Below, piece after piece: positions 57,196-64,000 of a stretch of DNA of 64,000 nucleotides. Source of the stretch: Actinomycetota bacterium (GTDB taxonomy: Bacteria > Actinomycetota > Thermoleophilia > Solirubrobacterales > Solirubrobacteraceae); contig WLOQ01000005.1 of NCBI GenBank assembly GCA_009699245.1, forward strand, positions 124,001 through 188,000, written 5' to 3'. Every line of letters begins with the position of its first letter. Position 1 is the first letter of the stretch. Made by a program: the position numbers and the translations under genes. The notes beneath the pieces were generated by a model. The model saw only the letters and a list, made by a program, of their open reading frames with translations. It was not told where the DNA came from and made no database searches.

Positions 57196-58622
57196 TGCGC
57201 GCTCGCGGAGAGGAGCCAGAGGCCCAGGCAGGTGAAGGCGACCATGACCGACAGCATCCAATATTGCGAGCGCATGGCGGTCCGCGGGCTGCTCCACGTG
57301 GCGAGCGCCCGGTCGTGGGCGAGGATCAGGCCGCAGACGTGCCCGACGACGAGTGCGCCGACCTGGACGTACCAGATGGCGTTGGCGCTCACGACGCCGT
57401 AGTCGATCGTCCAGTCCGCCGTCCCGAACAGGTCGGCTCCATGCCCGAGCGGGTCGGAGGCGAGGTACCCGAGTGCCTGCCCCTGGAAGATGAGCAGCGA
57501 GAAGTAATGCGCGACGAGATAGGCGAGCGCGATCGGGATCAGCGTGTGCCCGAAGCGGCGGGCGAGCTCGGCGCTCGTGTGGTCGCGGCCGACGGACCGC
57601 ATCCCCGCGACCCCGAGCCGGTAGAGCCCCGCAACGAGCAGCACCATTGCGAGCAGGCCGGCGGTGGACGCGAGCTGGATCGCCGCCTCCCGCCCGAAGC
57701 CGATGTCACCGAAGGTCCGCGTGAGGCGCTCTGCGAGCCCGTCCTCCCCGGTCCACACGTCGCCCTGACTGAAGCCGTCGAAGCTCGTCGTCCCGATCAG
57801 CACGAGGATGAGTGCCGTCGCCCCGGGGACCTGCGGCAGCCCCGGCGCACCGGCGAGCGGCGGACGCAGCCGCAGCTCGCGGCGCTCGCCATGGAGCGGC
57901 GAGAGGCGCGCGAACGTCGCGAACGTCACACCGAACGCGTCGCCGTTGCGGCACCACGCCTCGGCGCCGTAGAGGCTCATGCCGACGAGCATCACCGCCG
58001 CGTAGAGGAGCGCGATGACCGCGAGGCGGCTTGGATCGTCGCGATGCACGTCGATGAGCTCAAGCGAGACGAAGGCGAGGATGCCGAGCACCGCGGGCCA
58101 GCGACCCAGGCGCGCCGGGTAGGCCATCGGTGCGGGCAGCGCGCCTGCGCCCAGGCGGGTCGCGATGAAGCCCACGCCGCGGCCAACGGCGCGCCACGGG
58201 CTGAGCGCGGCGAAGACATCCCCGAAGAGCGCACTCGCGACCGGAAAGCCGACCCAGAGGACGACGAAGATCGCCGTCGGCGCGAGGTTCGCCGTCGCCG
58301 TCTGGTTGCCAGCGAGCCCGGCGTAGACGACGAGCGCGAAGCTCACGACGCCGAGCGCCCCGGCGAACAGCTCGAGGGCGAGCGGCAGGCGCACTAGGAC
58401 GCGCTCGCGCACCGCCTGGAGCCGCGGGCGAGGCCAGAGCACCGCGAGCGCCGCAAACGAGGCGAGGAGGACGAGCGAGGCGCCCCAGGCGAAGAGCCAC
58501 GTGGGGATCGGCAGATCGGCGCGCTGCGCGATGCCGTGCGCGCCGGCGGCGGCGGGTGTCAGCAGTGCGCAGGCGGCGAGGACTGCTAGGCCGGCGGCAG
58601 GTTTGCGGACGGCGCTGCGCAT
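57192..58622 (-). CDS. polytopic membrane protein, fenitrothion hydrolase (FedA)-like
   Basis: About 476 aa. A signal-like first helix ends near AGAHGIAQRAD, with its His exposed outside, then roughly eleven more membrane helices. Motifs such as PIPTWLFAWGASLVLLASFA, GLAGNQTATANLAPTAIFVV and GDVFAALSPWRAVGR resemble proteins annotated as fenitrothion hydrolase (FedA); the relation is from memory and the enzymatic role is unproven. Two Sco1-associated genes overlap or meet its 3' end, which hints at a copper or redox role. ATG 58622 lies 9 bases after TATCGT. Confidence 0.72.
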   Translation of the reverse strand: MRSAVRKPAAGLAVLAACALLTPAAAGAHGIAQRADLPIPTWLFAWGASLVLLASFAALAVLWPRPRLQAVRERVLVRLPLALELFAGALGVVSFALVVYAGLAGNQTATANLAPTAIFVVLWVGFPVASALFGDVFAALSPWRAVGRGVGFIATRLGAGALPAPMAYPARLGRWPAVLGILAFVSLELIDVHRDDPSRLAVIALLYAAVMLVGMSLYGAEAWCRNGDAFGVTFATFARLSPLHGERRELRLRPPLAGAPGLPQVPGATALILVLIGTTSFDGFSQGDVWTGEDGLAERLTRTFGDIGFGREAAIQLASTAGLLAMVLLVAGLYRLGVAGMRSVGRDHTSAELARRFGHTLIPIALAYLVAHYFSLLIFQGQALGYLASDPLGHGADLFGTADWTIDYGVVSANAIWYVQVGALVVGHVCGLILAHDRALATWSSPRTAMRSQYWMLSVMVAFTCLGLWLLSASAQ

Positions 58623-58631
58623 CGCGGCGGA

Positions 58632-58637
58632 ACGATA
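58632..58637 (-). promoter_or_regulatory. -10 box for the FedA-like gene, next to a terminator
   Basis: TATCGT on the minus strand ends 9 bases before the ATG at 58622. Its first base is the last base of the terminator stem upstream. Confidence 0.5.
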
Positions 58638-58664
58638 GAGGGCGGGCACGCGGGCCCGCCCTCT
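58637..58664 (-). terminator. strong hairpin after the secreted protein gene
   Basis: AGAGGGCGGGC / GCCCGCCCTCT, a perfect 11-base stem with a 6-base loop, 28 bases beyond the stop of the gene at 58693. No T-run follows, but the stem is the most stable in the window. Confidence 0.75.
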
Positions 58665-58692
58665 GGGACGGCAGACGACGATGCGGCGTGGC

Positions 58693-59412
58693 TCAGCAGG
58701 CCTGCTCGATGGCGACGTCCTGCTTCGTTCCGTCCGTGTACTGGCCCTGGTAGCCGAACTTCAGGCTGCCGGTGCAGCCGGTCAGGGCGGCCCAGGCGTA
58801 GGTCTTCTTGCCCTTCTTGACGGTCTTCTTGTCCAGGGTCACATCGAAGTCGGTGAGCGTCGCGTAGACGCCATCGACGGGTGTCTGCAGGCCGGTCGGG
58901 ATCGGCACCGTCAGGCGCCAGCCGTACGTGCCCTTGACCTTCTGGAGCTTCGCCTCGATGACCTCGCGGATGACGAGCGGGCTCGCACCCTTCACGAGCA
59001 GCTCGACCTTGTTGCCACCAGGGCCGTTGAAGACATCGACGGTGAGGTTCTCAGTGAGGCCGAGCGCGAGGCCGGCGGCGATGCCGCTGCCGATCTTCGA
59101 GGCCGGCGGGCACTTCTTCTCGTTCTTCTGGACCTTGGCGCGGGTGCAGTACTTGAAGTACCTCGCGTTGATCACGAGCTCCTTCGGGAAGTACACGAGC
59201 GCCTTCGTCGTCGCGAACGGGAGGTCCGCGGAAATGTCCGGGATGAACGGGCGGATGTGCAGCGACACGCCGACCGGCTTCTTCTTCGTGCCCCCGGCTG
59301 TCGGCGTGGCCGATGCCTCGAGCTTCTGCGGTGAGTTGATCGCCATCGCGGACGAGGCGAAGACAGCGCTCACCGCCAAGACGAGCAGTGAGAGAACGGC
59401 GATCCGGCGCAT
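58693..59412 (-). CDS. secreted protein of unknown function
   Basis: 239 aa. Signal peptide MRRIAVLSLLVLAVSAVFA followed by SSAMA. The mature protein is beta-rich and Lys-rich, with four Cys (YCTRAKVQKNEKKC, then LTGC and a C-terminal Cys: EQAC-stop). Segments such as LPFATTKALVYFPKELVINA and GWRLTVPIPTGLQTPVDGVY suggest a single beta-sandwich. No enzyme motif. The start is well supported by AGGAG, about 7 bases before the ATG; the candidate -10 TATAGAT lies 30-40 bases further up. Confidence 0.82.
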   Translation of the reverse strand: MRRIAVLSLLVLAVSAVFASSAMAINSPQKLEASATPTAGGTKKKPVGVSLHIRPFIPDISADLPFATTKALVYFPKELVINARYFKYCTRAKVQKNEKKCPPASKIGSGIAAGLALGLTENLTVDVFNGPGGNKVELLVKGASPLVIREVIEAKLQKVKGTYGWRLTVPIPTGLQTPVDGVYATLTDFDVTLDKKTVKKGKKTYAWAALTGCTGSLKFGYQGQYTDGTKQDVAIEQAC

Positions 59413-59491
59413 GTCAGGCTCCTGTGGAGAAGGTGGTGTTGCGTATCTATACCGCCAGCGGTGCGCAAGTTGCGCCACATGCGCGGATGTC

Positions 59492-60037
59492 TCACGGCGT
59501 CGTGGCGCGTTCGAGCACGTAGCGCACGACGTCGCGGCGCTGCCCGCGCAGGGCGATGCCCCCGCGCACGAGTTCACCGCGGATGAATCCGGCGGCTTCG
59601 GCCGCCTGCTGCGACGGCAGATTCTCCGGCTCCGCATAGAGCTCGACGCGCCGCAGCGCGAGTCCTGGAGCGTCGGCCATCGCCCATGCGGCGAGGAGGC
59701 GCAGCGCTCCGAGCGCGACACCACGGCGCCGCGCCCACGGGGCGGTCCAATAGCCGATCTCGGTGCGTGCGCGTCCGCGATCGATGGCGTGGAGCCCCGT
59801 CGCACCGAGCAGCTCGCCGGTCTCGGCATCCACAACGGCGAGCGGGAGCGTCGTGGCGTTGCGCCCGGCGGCGATCAGCGTCCGGGCATCCTCGGGCGTG
59901 TAAGGCACGCGCACCGACGTGTAGCGCTGGACCAAGGGGTCGGCGCAGGCCCGGACGAGCGCCGGGACATCCTCCACACGCCACTCGCGGAGCAGGATCT
60001 TCCCGTCGGAGAGCGGCGGGTCCGGCAGGTCGATCAC
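59492..60037 (-). CDS. GNAT-family N-acetyltransferase, RimJ/RimL-like
   Basis: 181 aa. ILLREWRVEDVPALVRACAD, EIGYWTAPWARRRGVALGALRLLAAWA (acetyl-CoA-binding R-R-x-G-x-A/G loop) and RRVELYAEPENLPSQQAAEAAGF are typical of RimJ/RimL-type enzymes that acetylate protein N-termini, antibiotics or small amines. The substrate is unknown. The GTG start at 60037 has TAGCAT 8 bases upstream and faces the thioredoxin-fold gene across a 24-base gap. Confidence 0.92.
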   Translation of the reverse strand: MIDLPDPPLSDGKILLREWRVEDVPALVRACADPLVQRYTSVRVPYTPEDARTLIAAGRNATTLPLAVVDAETGELLGATGLHAIDRGRARTEIGYWTAPWARRRGVALGALRLLAAWAMADAPGLALRRVELYAEPENLPSQQAAEAAGFIRGELVRGGIALRGQRRDVVRYVLERATTP

Positions 60038-60045
60038 GTGGCGCG

Positions 60046-60055
60046 ATGCTAGCGT
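60046..60055. promoter_or_regulatory. overlapping divergent -10 boxes
   Basis: ATGCTAGCGT. Read on the plus strand, TAGCGT (60050-60055) ends 6 bases before GTG 60062; read on the minus strand, TAGCAT (60051-60046) ends 8 bases before GTG 60037. The two hexamers share the central CTAG-like core. Confidence 0.6.
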
Positions 60056-60061
60056 CCACGC

Positions 60062-60808
60062 GTGACTGGCATGCGCTCTCCGGTGGACACCATCGTGGCG
60101 CCGCGGTTTCCGGAGATGACGTGGATCAACGTCGCGTCGCTCCGGATGGAGAAGCAGGCGACCCGCCCCGTCCTCATCGAGTTCTGGGATTTCAGTCGGC
60201 CCTCCTCACTGCGGACGCTCCCCTACCTCAAGGCCTGGCACGCGCGCTACGGCGACGCCGGCCTGCGCGTGATCTCGATTCACGCTCCGGGCTTCGACGT
60301 CTCGCGCGACGAGGACGAGGTGCGCCGCGCGGTCGAGCGCCTCGGCATCGAGCACGCCGTCGCGATCGACGCGGACTTCGCCCTCTGGCAGGCGTACGAG
60401 AATCAGGGCTGGCCGAGCCGCTACCTCTTCGCCCCGCGCCTGAAGCTCGTCGAGGCGCGCTTCGGTGAGGGCGGCTATCACGAGACGGAGCGCGCGATCC
60501 AGGAACTCCTCGGGATCGACGAGCCGCTGACCGACTTCATCCGCGCTGCCGATGACGACGACGTGCCGATCGTGCTCCCGACTGCCGAGCACGATGGCCC
60601 CCACAGCGGTCCCTATGCTGCCGGCGAAGTGTGGATCATCACCGACCGCCCCGGCACGGTGCTCGTCAACGGCGAGGCGCACGAGCTCGCGCACCCCGGA
60701 GCCCACCTCGTGCTCGCGCACGAGCGCCACACCGAGGGCGATCTGACGATCGAGCCACAGGGCGACGTGACGGTGCTGCAGACCTGGTTCGCGCCGGGCC
60801 TCGCCTAG
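60062..60808 (+). CDS. thioredoxin-fold protein without the active-site cysteines
   Basis: 248 aa. The N-terminal half matches the TlpA/DipZ-like thioredoxin pattern: PVLIEFWDFSRPSSLRTLPY, LKAWHARYGDAGLRVISIHAP and GWPSRYLFAP (with the cis-Pro). Where relatives have W-D-Y-T-C-V-N-C, this protein has W-D-F-S-R-P-S-S, so both redox Cys are replaced. The C-terminal half (residues 140-248) is beta-rich, with AAGEVWIITDRPGTVLVNGE. It is probably a binding or structural protein. The GTG start is leaderless by sequence. Last 4 bases overlap the convergent phosphoesterase gene. Confidence 0.85.
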   Translation: MTGMRSPVDTIVAPRFPEMTWINVASLRMEKQATRPVLIEFWDFSRPSSLRTLPYLKAWHARYGDAGLRVISIHAPGFDVSRDEDEVRRAVERLGIEHAVAIDADFALWQAYENQGWPSRYLFAPRLKLVEARFGEGGYHETERAIQELLGIDEPLTDFIRAADDDDVPIVLPTAEHDGPHSGPYAAGEVWIITDRPGTVLVNGEAHELAHPGAHLVLAHERHTEGDLTIEPQGDVTVLQTWFAPGLA

Positions 60809-61905
60809 CCCGCCGCGCGCCCGAGATCCTCGGTCACACGCACGAGCCGCGGCGGCCCTTCCTCCTCGACGAGCACCGCGAACCCCGGGCGATACGGGCT
60901 GCGCACGTCCTGCGTCTCGATTCGCGGCTCCTCGACCCAACAGCCGGCGTTCATCAGCGCGATCCCCGAGGGCGTGCGGAACTCGGCCGGGTCGTGCCAG
61001 TCGAGCGGGCCGGCGCAGTGGGTGTGCCCGAAGATGACGTGCCGCGCCTGCACGCCGAGCAGCTCGACGACCCGGCCCATCGCGACCAGCCCAGCGCGGC
61101 GCAGTTCAGCGCCGTCGATGCGGTGGCGCACCGGCCCGAGACCGGCGAGGTTGAGCCCCGCGATCCCGAGCGGCAGCAGCGCGGCGAGCGCGCGGCCGCG
61201 CAGCGGGCGCCGTCCGTCGGAGTTCAGGAGCTCGAAGGCCTTGGCGGTCGCCCCGCTCGCCGCCCAGCGGCCCCCGGCGGCGCGCCCGCTCGCGATCTGG
61301 TTGAGCCACGCGTACATCGGCGCGAGCGCGGCCTCGAACTCCTCGGCCGACGCACGGGCGCCCGGCGCCTCGGGCAGGCGGCCGACGATCCGCGCCATGC
61401 CGCCGGCGGCGATGCGCTCGAAGGTCGGGACGGTGATCAGCCGGTCGAGGTAGTGGCCGTGCGTCGCCCAGATGTCGTCGCGCAGCTGGACGCCCGGATA
61501 GGCGAGCCGCACGTCGACGCGCGATCCCAGGCGTGCCGCGAGCGCTTCGCCCAGTGGCGACGCCGACGCGTCGGCGCTCTGGCCGAGCCCGAGGGGCTCA
61601 GGAGCCTGGGTGGCGCCCCGCGCGGCGAGCCATGGGGCGACGATCTCGTGATCGTGGTTGCCCGCGAGGATGAGGACCTCGGCGCCGCGGGGCAACGCCC
61701 CGCCGATCGCCTCGAGCATGGGACCGGCGGCGGCGAGGGCCTCATGCGCAGGGCCCTGACGCAGCTCGAGGACGTCGCCGAGCAGGACGAGCCGATCCAC
61801 CTGCGCGAGGCCCGAGCAGAGTGCGTCGAGCGGCTCAGGGCGCCGCAGGATGTCGATCGGGCGCCGGGCGCCCAGATGGAGGTCGGAGAGGACGAGTGTG
61901 CGCAC
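60805..61905 (-). CDS. calcineurin-like metallophosphoesterase
   Basis: 366 aa. The dinuclear metal motifs are complete: VLSDLHLG (D-x-H), LLGDVLEL (GD), ILAGNHDHEI (GNHD), WATHGHYLD (GH) and VIFGHTHCAG (GHTH). The family includes diverse phosphodiesterases; the middle insertion of about 100 residues (140-240) is Ala/Arg rich and lacks a familiar domain. The substrate is unknown. It is 21 bases downstream of ispH on the same strand, so perhaps cotranscribed. Confidence 0.93.
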   Translation of the reverse strand: MRTLVLSDLHLGARRPIDILRRPEPLDALCSGLAQVDRLVLLGDVLELRQGPAHEALAAAGPMLEAIGGALPRGAEVLILAGNHDHEIVAPWLAARGATQAPEPLGLGQSADASASPLGEALAARLGSRVDVRLAYPGVQLRDDIWATHGHYLDRLITVPTFERIAAGGMARIVGRLPEAPGARASAEEFEAALAPMYAWLNQIASGRAAGGRWAASGATAKAFELLNSDGRRPLRGRALAALLPLGIAGLNLAGLGPVRHRIDGAELRRAGLVAMGRVVELLGVQARHVIFGHTHCAGPLDWHDPAEFRTPSGIALMNAGCWVEEPRIETQDVRSPYRPGFAVLVEEEGPPRLVRVTEDLGRAAG

Positions 61906-61926
61906 CGACGCCCCGCCCGCAGGAGG

Positions 61927-62886
61927 TCAGCCCGCGTCGGCGGCGAGGGCGCGGCGGATCGGTCCGGGAAGCATGAAGCGCACGTCCTCCTTGACCACCT
62001 CGAACTCCTCGACGGCGACGGTGCCGCGCACGCGGAAGAAGTCGACGAGCCGCTGGACGAGATCCTCGGGGGCACTCGCGCCGGAGGTGATCCCGAGCGT
62101 GCGAACGCCGGTGAGCCACGCCTCGTCGACCTGCTCCTCGTTGTCGATGAGGTACGACGCGGCGCCGTGCTCGCGGGCCACTTCGACGAGGCGGTTCGAG
62201 TTCGACGAGTTGCGCGACCCGATCACGAGCACGAGCTCGCAGAGCGGGGCGAGCTGCTTGACGGCCGCCTGGCGGTTCGTCGTGGCGTAACAGATGTCGT
62301 CGGTGCGCGGACCGGTGATCGCCGGGAAGCGCTCGCGCAGGCGGCCGATAATCGCGCGCGTCTCGTCGACCGACAGGGTGGTCTGCGAGATGTACGCGAG
62401 GCGCTCCGGGTCGGCCACCTCAAGCGCGTCGACGTCCTCAACCGTCTCGACGAGGACGATCGCCTCGGGCGCCTCCCCCATCGTGCCCTCGACCTCCTCG
62501 TGGCCGTCGTGGCCGATGAGGACGATCGTGTAGCCCTCCGCGGCGAACTTCACGGCCTCGCGATGGACCTTGGTGACGAGCGGGCAGGTCGCGTCGATCG
62601 TCTCCAGGCCGCGGCGGGCGGCCTCCTCGTGGACGGCCGGCGACACCCCGTGCGCCGAGAAGACGGTGACCGCCCCGGCGGGGATGGAGTCGTCGAGCTC
62701 GTCGACGAAGACGGCGCCGCGCTCGCGCAGCTGCTCGACCACGTGCTTGTTGTGGACGATCTCCTTGCGCACGTAGACCGGCGCTCCATGGAGTTCGAGC
62801 GCGCGCTCGACGGTCTGAACGGCGCGGTCCACGCCTGCGCAGTACCCGCGCGGGGTGGCCAGGAGGATCTTCTCCGGCACGTGCAT
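61927..62886 (-). CDS. ispH: 4-hydroxy-3-methylbut-2-enyl diphosphate reductase
   Basis: About 319 aa iron-sulfur enzyme, last step of the MEP isoprenoid pathway. The three cluster Cys are in [24 protein letters not shown] and [11 protein letters not shown]. Other motifs are [19 protein letters not shown] and [13 protein letters not shown]. All in order, no gap. The start [10 protein letters not shown] fits the family. A TACAAT hexamer ends 9 bases before the ATG (62896-62901). Confidence 0.97.
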   Translation of the reverse strand: MHVPEKILLATPRGYCAGVDRAVQTVERALELHGAPVYVRKEIVHNKHVVEQLRERGAVFVDELDDSIPAGAVTVFSAHGVSPAVHEEAARRGLETIDATCPLVTKVHREAVKFAAEGYTIVLIGHDGHEEVEGTMGEAPEAIVLVETVEDVDALEVADPERLAYISQTTLSVDETRAIIGRLRERFPAITGPRTDDICYATTNRQAAVKQLAPLCELVLVIGSRNSSNSNRLVEVAREHGAASYLIDNEEQVDEAWLTGVRTLGITSGASAPEDLVQRLVDFFRVRGTVAVEEFEVVKEDVRFMLPGPIRRALAADAG

Positions 62887-62895
62887 CGTCCTGCG

Positions 62896-62901
62896 ATTGT
62901 A
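62896..62901 (-). promoter_or_regulatory. -10 box for ispH
   Basis: TACAAT on the minus strand ends 9 bases before the ATG at 62886, which places transcription start within 2-3 bases of the start codon. Confidence 0.5.
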
Positions 62902-62919
62902 GGAGGCGTCGGTCACCGC

Positions 62920-63957
62920 TCAGCGGCGGCGCTCGGCGAGCAGCAACGCGAGCACCGTCTCTCCGGTGACGTCGAGGCTGCGCCGGCTGATCTTGTCGAG
63001 GGCGTCCTCGGGCACGTGCTGCCACGGGTAGTCCCAGTCGATGAGATCGATCGCCGGGATCTGTGCGTCGACGAACGGCGTGTGATCGTCGTAGATCAGC
63101 TCCCCGGCGGCCGCCGGGAAGGCCGCCAGCGTTCCGGTGCGGCGCGCGGCAGAACGCAGTCGCGCCCAGAGCGCGGGGTCGGAGGTTCCTTCGCGCGGCA
63201 GTCGCAGGCCACGGGCGCCGACGTAGTCGAGCAGCACCATCGAGCGGACCTCACGGCGATGGGCGTCGACGTAGGCGCGCGAGCCGCGCAGCCCGCCCTC
63301 AAGGAACGACGCCGACCCGGAGGGCGCCTCCTCACCGTCGAAGAGGACGAAGCGCACTTCGCGGGCGTTCACCGGCGCGCGGCTCGCGCGCAGCGCGCGC
63401 AGGAGCTCGGCGACGATGGCGGTTCCCGCAGCGCCGTCGTTCGCCCCGACGAAGCCGGGCGGCGCGTCGACCGTGTCGTAGTGCGCCCCGACCACGATCG
63501 CGGGCCGGCGACCGGGCACGACCGCGACGACGTTGCGCAGGCCCGGATGCCCGCCGACCGGCTCGTAGCGCGCCCCCGGCATCCGGCGCCGCAGGTCCGC
63601 TGCCAGACGGCGCAGCGCAGGTGACCCGGCGGGCCGCAGGCCGTAGCCGACCTGGCGACGCACGAGCGCGTACGCGCGGGCGGCGTCGAAGCGGTCGGTG
63701 CGCGGCGTGGGGACGCCGTCGCCGGGCGCCCCCGGCAGGAAGCGCGCGGGGACCGAGCCGACGGCCGCGGCCTTGCCGCCCGAGGGCGGACCGCCGAACA
63801 TCGGCCAGCCGGTGGCGGCGAAGTAGAGGACGACCGCGGCGAGCACGAATTGCCCGACGAGGGCGATCACGAGCACCCGCACACGCAGGCGCCCCTCATC
63901 CTCCTGCCGTCCGGCGGGCGGCCGGGTGTCGGCCGTTCCGGTCATCACGCGAGCCAT
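62920..63957 (-). CDS. M28-family metallopeptidase with an N-terminal membrane anchor
   Basis: About 345 aa. One membrane helix near residues 25-45, then an aminopeptidase-like domain. Metal and catalytic residues are in VGAHYDTVDAPPG (His, Asp), GANDGAAGTAIV (Asp), LFDGEEAPSGSASF (Glu pair) and HTPFVDAQIPAIDLIDWDY (second His). All are present. Such proteins are glutaminyl cyclases or aminopeptidases acting outside the cytoplasm. ATG 63957 was chosen; 63945 and 63981 are also in frame. 33 bases upstream of ispH. Confidence 0.9.
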   Translation of the reverse strand: MARVMTGTADTRPPAGRQEDEGRLRVRVLVIALVGQFVLAAVVLYFAATGWPMFGGPPSGGKAAAVGSVPARFLPGAPGDGVPTPRTDRFDAARAYALVRRQVGYGLRPAGSPALRRLAADLRRRMPGARYEPVGGHPGLRNVVAVVPGRRPAIVVGAHYDTVDAPPGFVGANDGAAGTAIVAELLRALRASRAPVNAREVRFVLFDGEEAPSGSASFLEGGLRGSRAYVDAHRREVRSMVLLDYVGARGLRLPREGTSDPALWARLRSAARRTGTLAAFPAAAGELIYDDHTPFVDAQIPAIDLIDWDYPWQHVPEDALDKISRRSLDVTGETVLALLLAERRR

Positions 63958-64000
63958 CTTCGCACGCACGCAGCGGTGCATGTGCCGGACACAGCGCCGG

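Noticed and set aside
60631-63624. Nearly 1000-codon open frame opposite the phosphoesterase, ispH and peptidase genes
   Set aside because: Composition is all Arg, Asp, Glu, Gly and His; the minus strand holds three complete enzymes with intact catalytic motifs.

Overview
The window is 64 kb of ordinary, densely packed, GC-rich chromosome. The gene set suggests a member of the Actinomycetota, most likely the Thermoleophilia/Solirubrobacterales group. Reasons are the rplM-rpsI-glmM block, GuaB3, a CysO-CysM-Mec cysteine cluster, Flp-type pilin and several secreted proteins of a style I associate with that group. The group assignment is inference; no rRNA or other phylogenetic marker was searched. 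I saw no rRNA, tRNA, CRISPR array, insertion sequence, prophage or plasmid origin.

Layout, left to right. 1-4200 (+): tail of an enoyl-CoA hydratase gene, then cytochrome c oxidase genes ctaC, ctaD and the haem synthase ctaB, with two small membrane proteins. 4250-5480 (+): an AraC-type regulator, a zinc-ribbon protein and a Thr/Gly-rich lipoprotein. 5508-32700 is almost all on the minus strand: secreted protein, enoyl-CoA hydratase, HIT, slipin, tRNA nucleotidyltransferase, alr, CBS protein, NAD(P)HX repair (nnr), a predicted beta-propeller protein, glmS, glmM, rpsI, rplM, guaA, guaB3, a PfkB kinase, D-Ala-D-Ala carboxypeptidase, LysM protein, pyrF, then murI-rph-rdgB-cation transporter, a Flp-type pilin, an aquaporin, an orphan amino-acid-type binding protein with a His-rich membrane partner, and a protein resembling two fused CsrA domains. 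32775-48581 is mostly on the plus strand: an FAD oxidoreductase-DUF1365-cyclopropane synthase operon, secreted proteins, TerC behind a candidate manganese riboswitch, a glycosyltransferase, two zinc-ribbon proteins, nadB and a hydantoinase A/B pair; a TetR gene and an SDR gene interrupt it on the minus strand. 48867-51218 (+): DUF1802, DUF1152 and a peptidase-MA-like protein. 51215-54688 (-): a cysteine synthesis cluster (rhodanese-MoeB, CysO, CysM, TatA, Mec, DUF2007). 54812-57091 (+): a two-component system and Sco1. 57088-63957: a polytopic membrane protein, secreted protein, GNAT, a thioredoxin-fold protein without its cysteines, phosphoesterase, ispH and an M28 peptidase.

Genes are joined by ATGA/GTGA overlaps into short operons. 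The clearest genome-wide signal is promoter architecture. At least sixteen start codons have a TANNNT hexamer ending 6-8 nt upstream, which fits leaderless transcription. In three places the upstream stop codon is the first half of that hexamer, and one pair of divergent genes appears to share overlapping -10 boxes around a CTAG core.

The most interesting biology is: (i) the protein-thiocarboxylate cysteine cluster, whose carrier ends in Gly-Gly-Arg next to a JAMM protease gene; (ii) the tandem CsrA-like protein with a repeated operator-like element over its promoter; (iii) the riboswitch-like TerC leader with two mutually exclusive stems; and (iv) a ribosomal protein S9 with a very long acidic extension.
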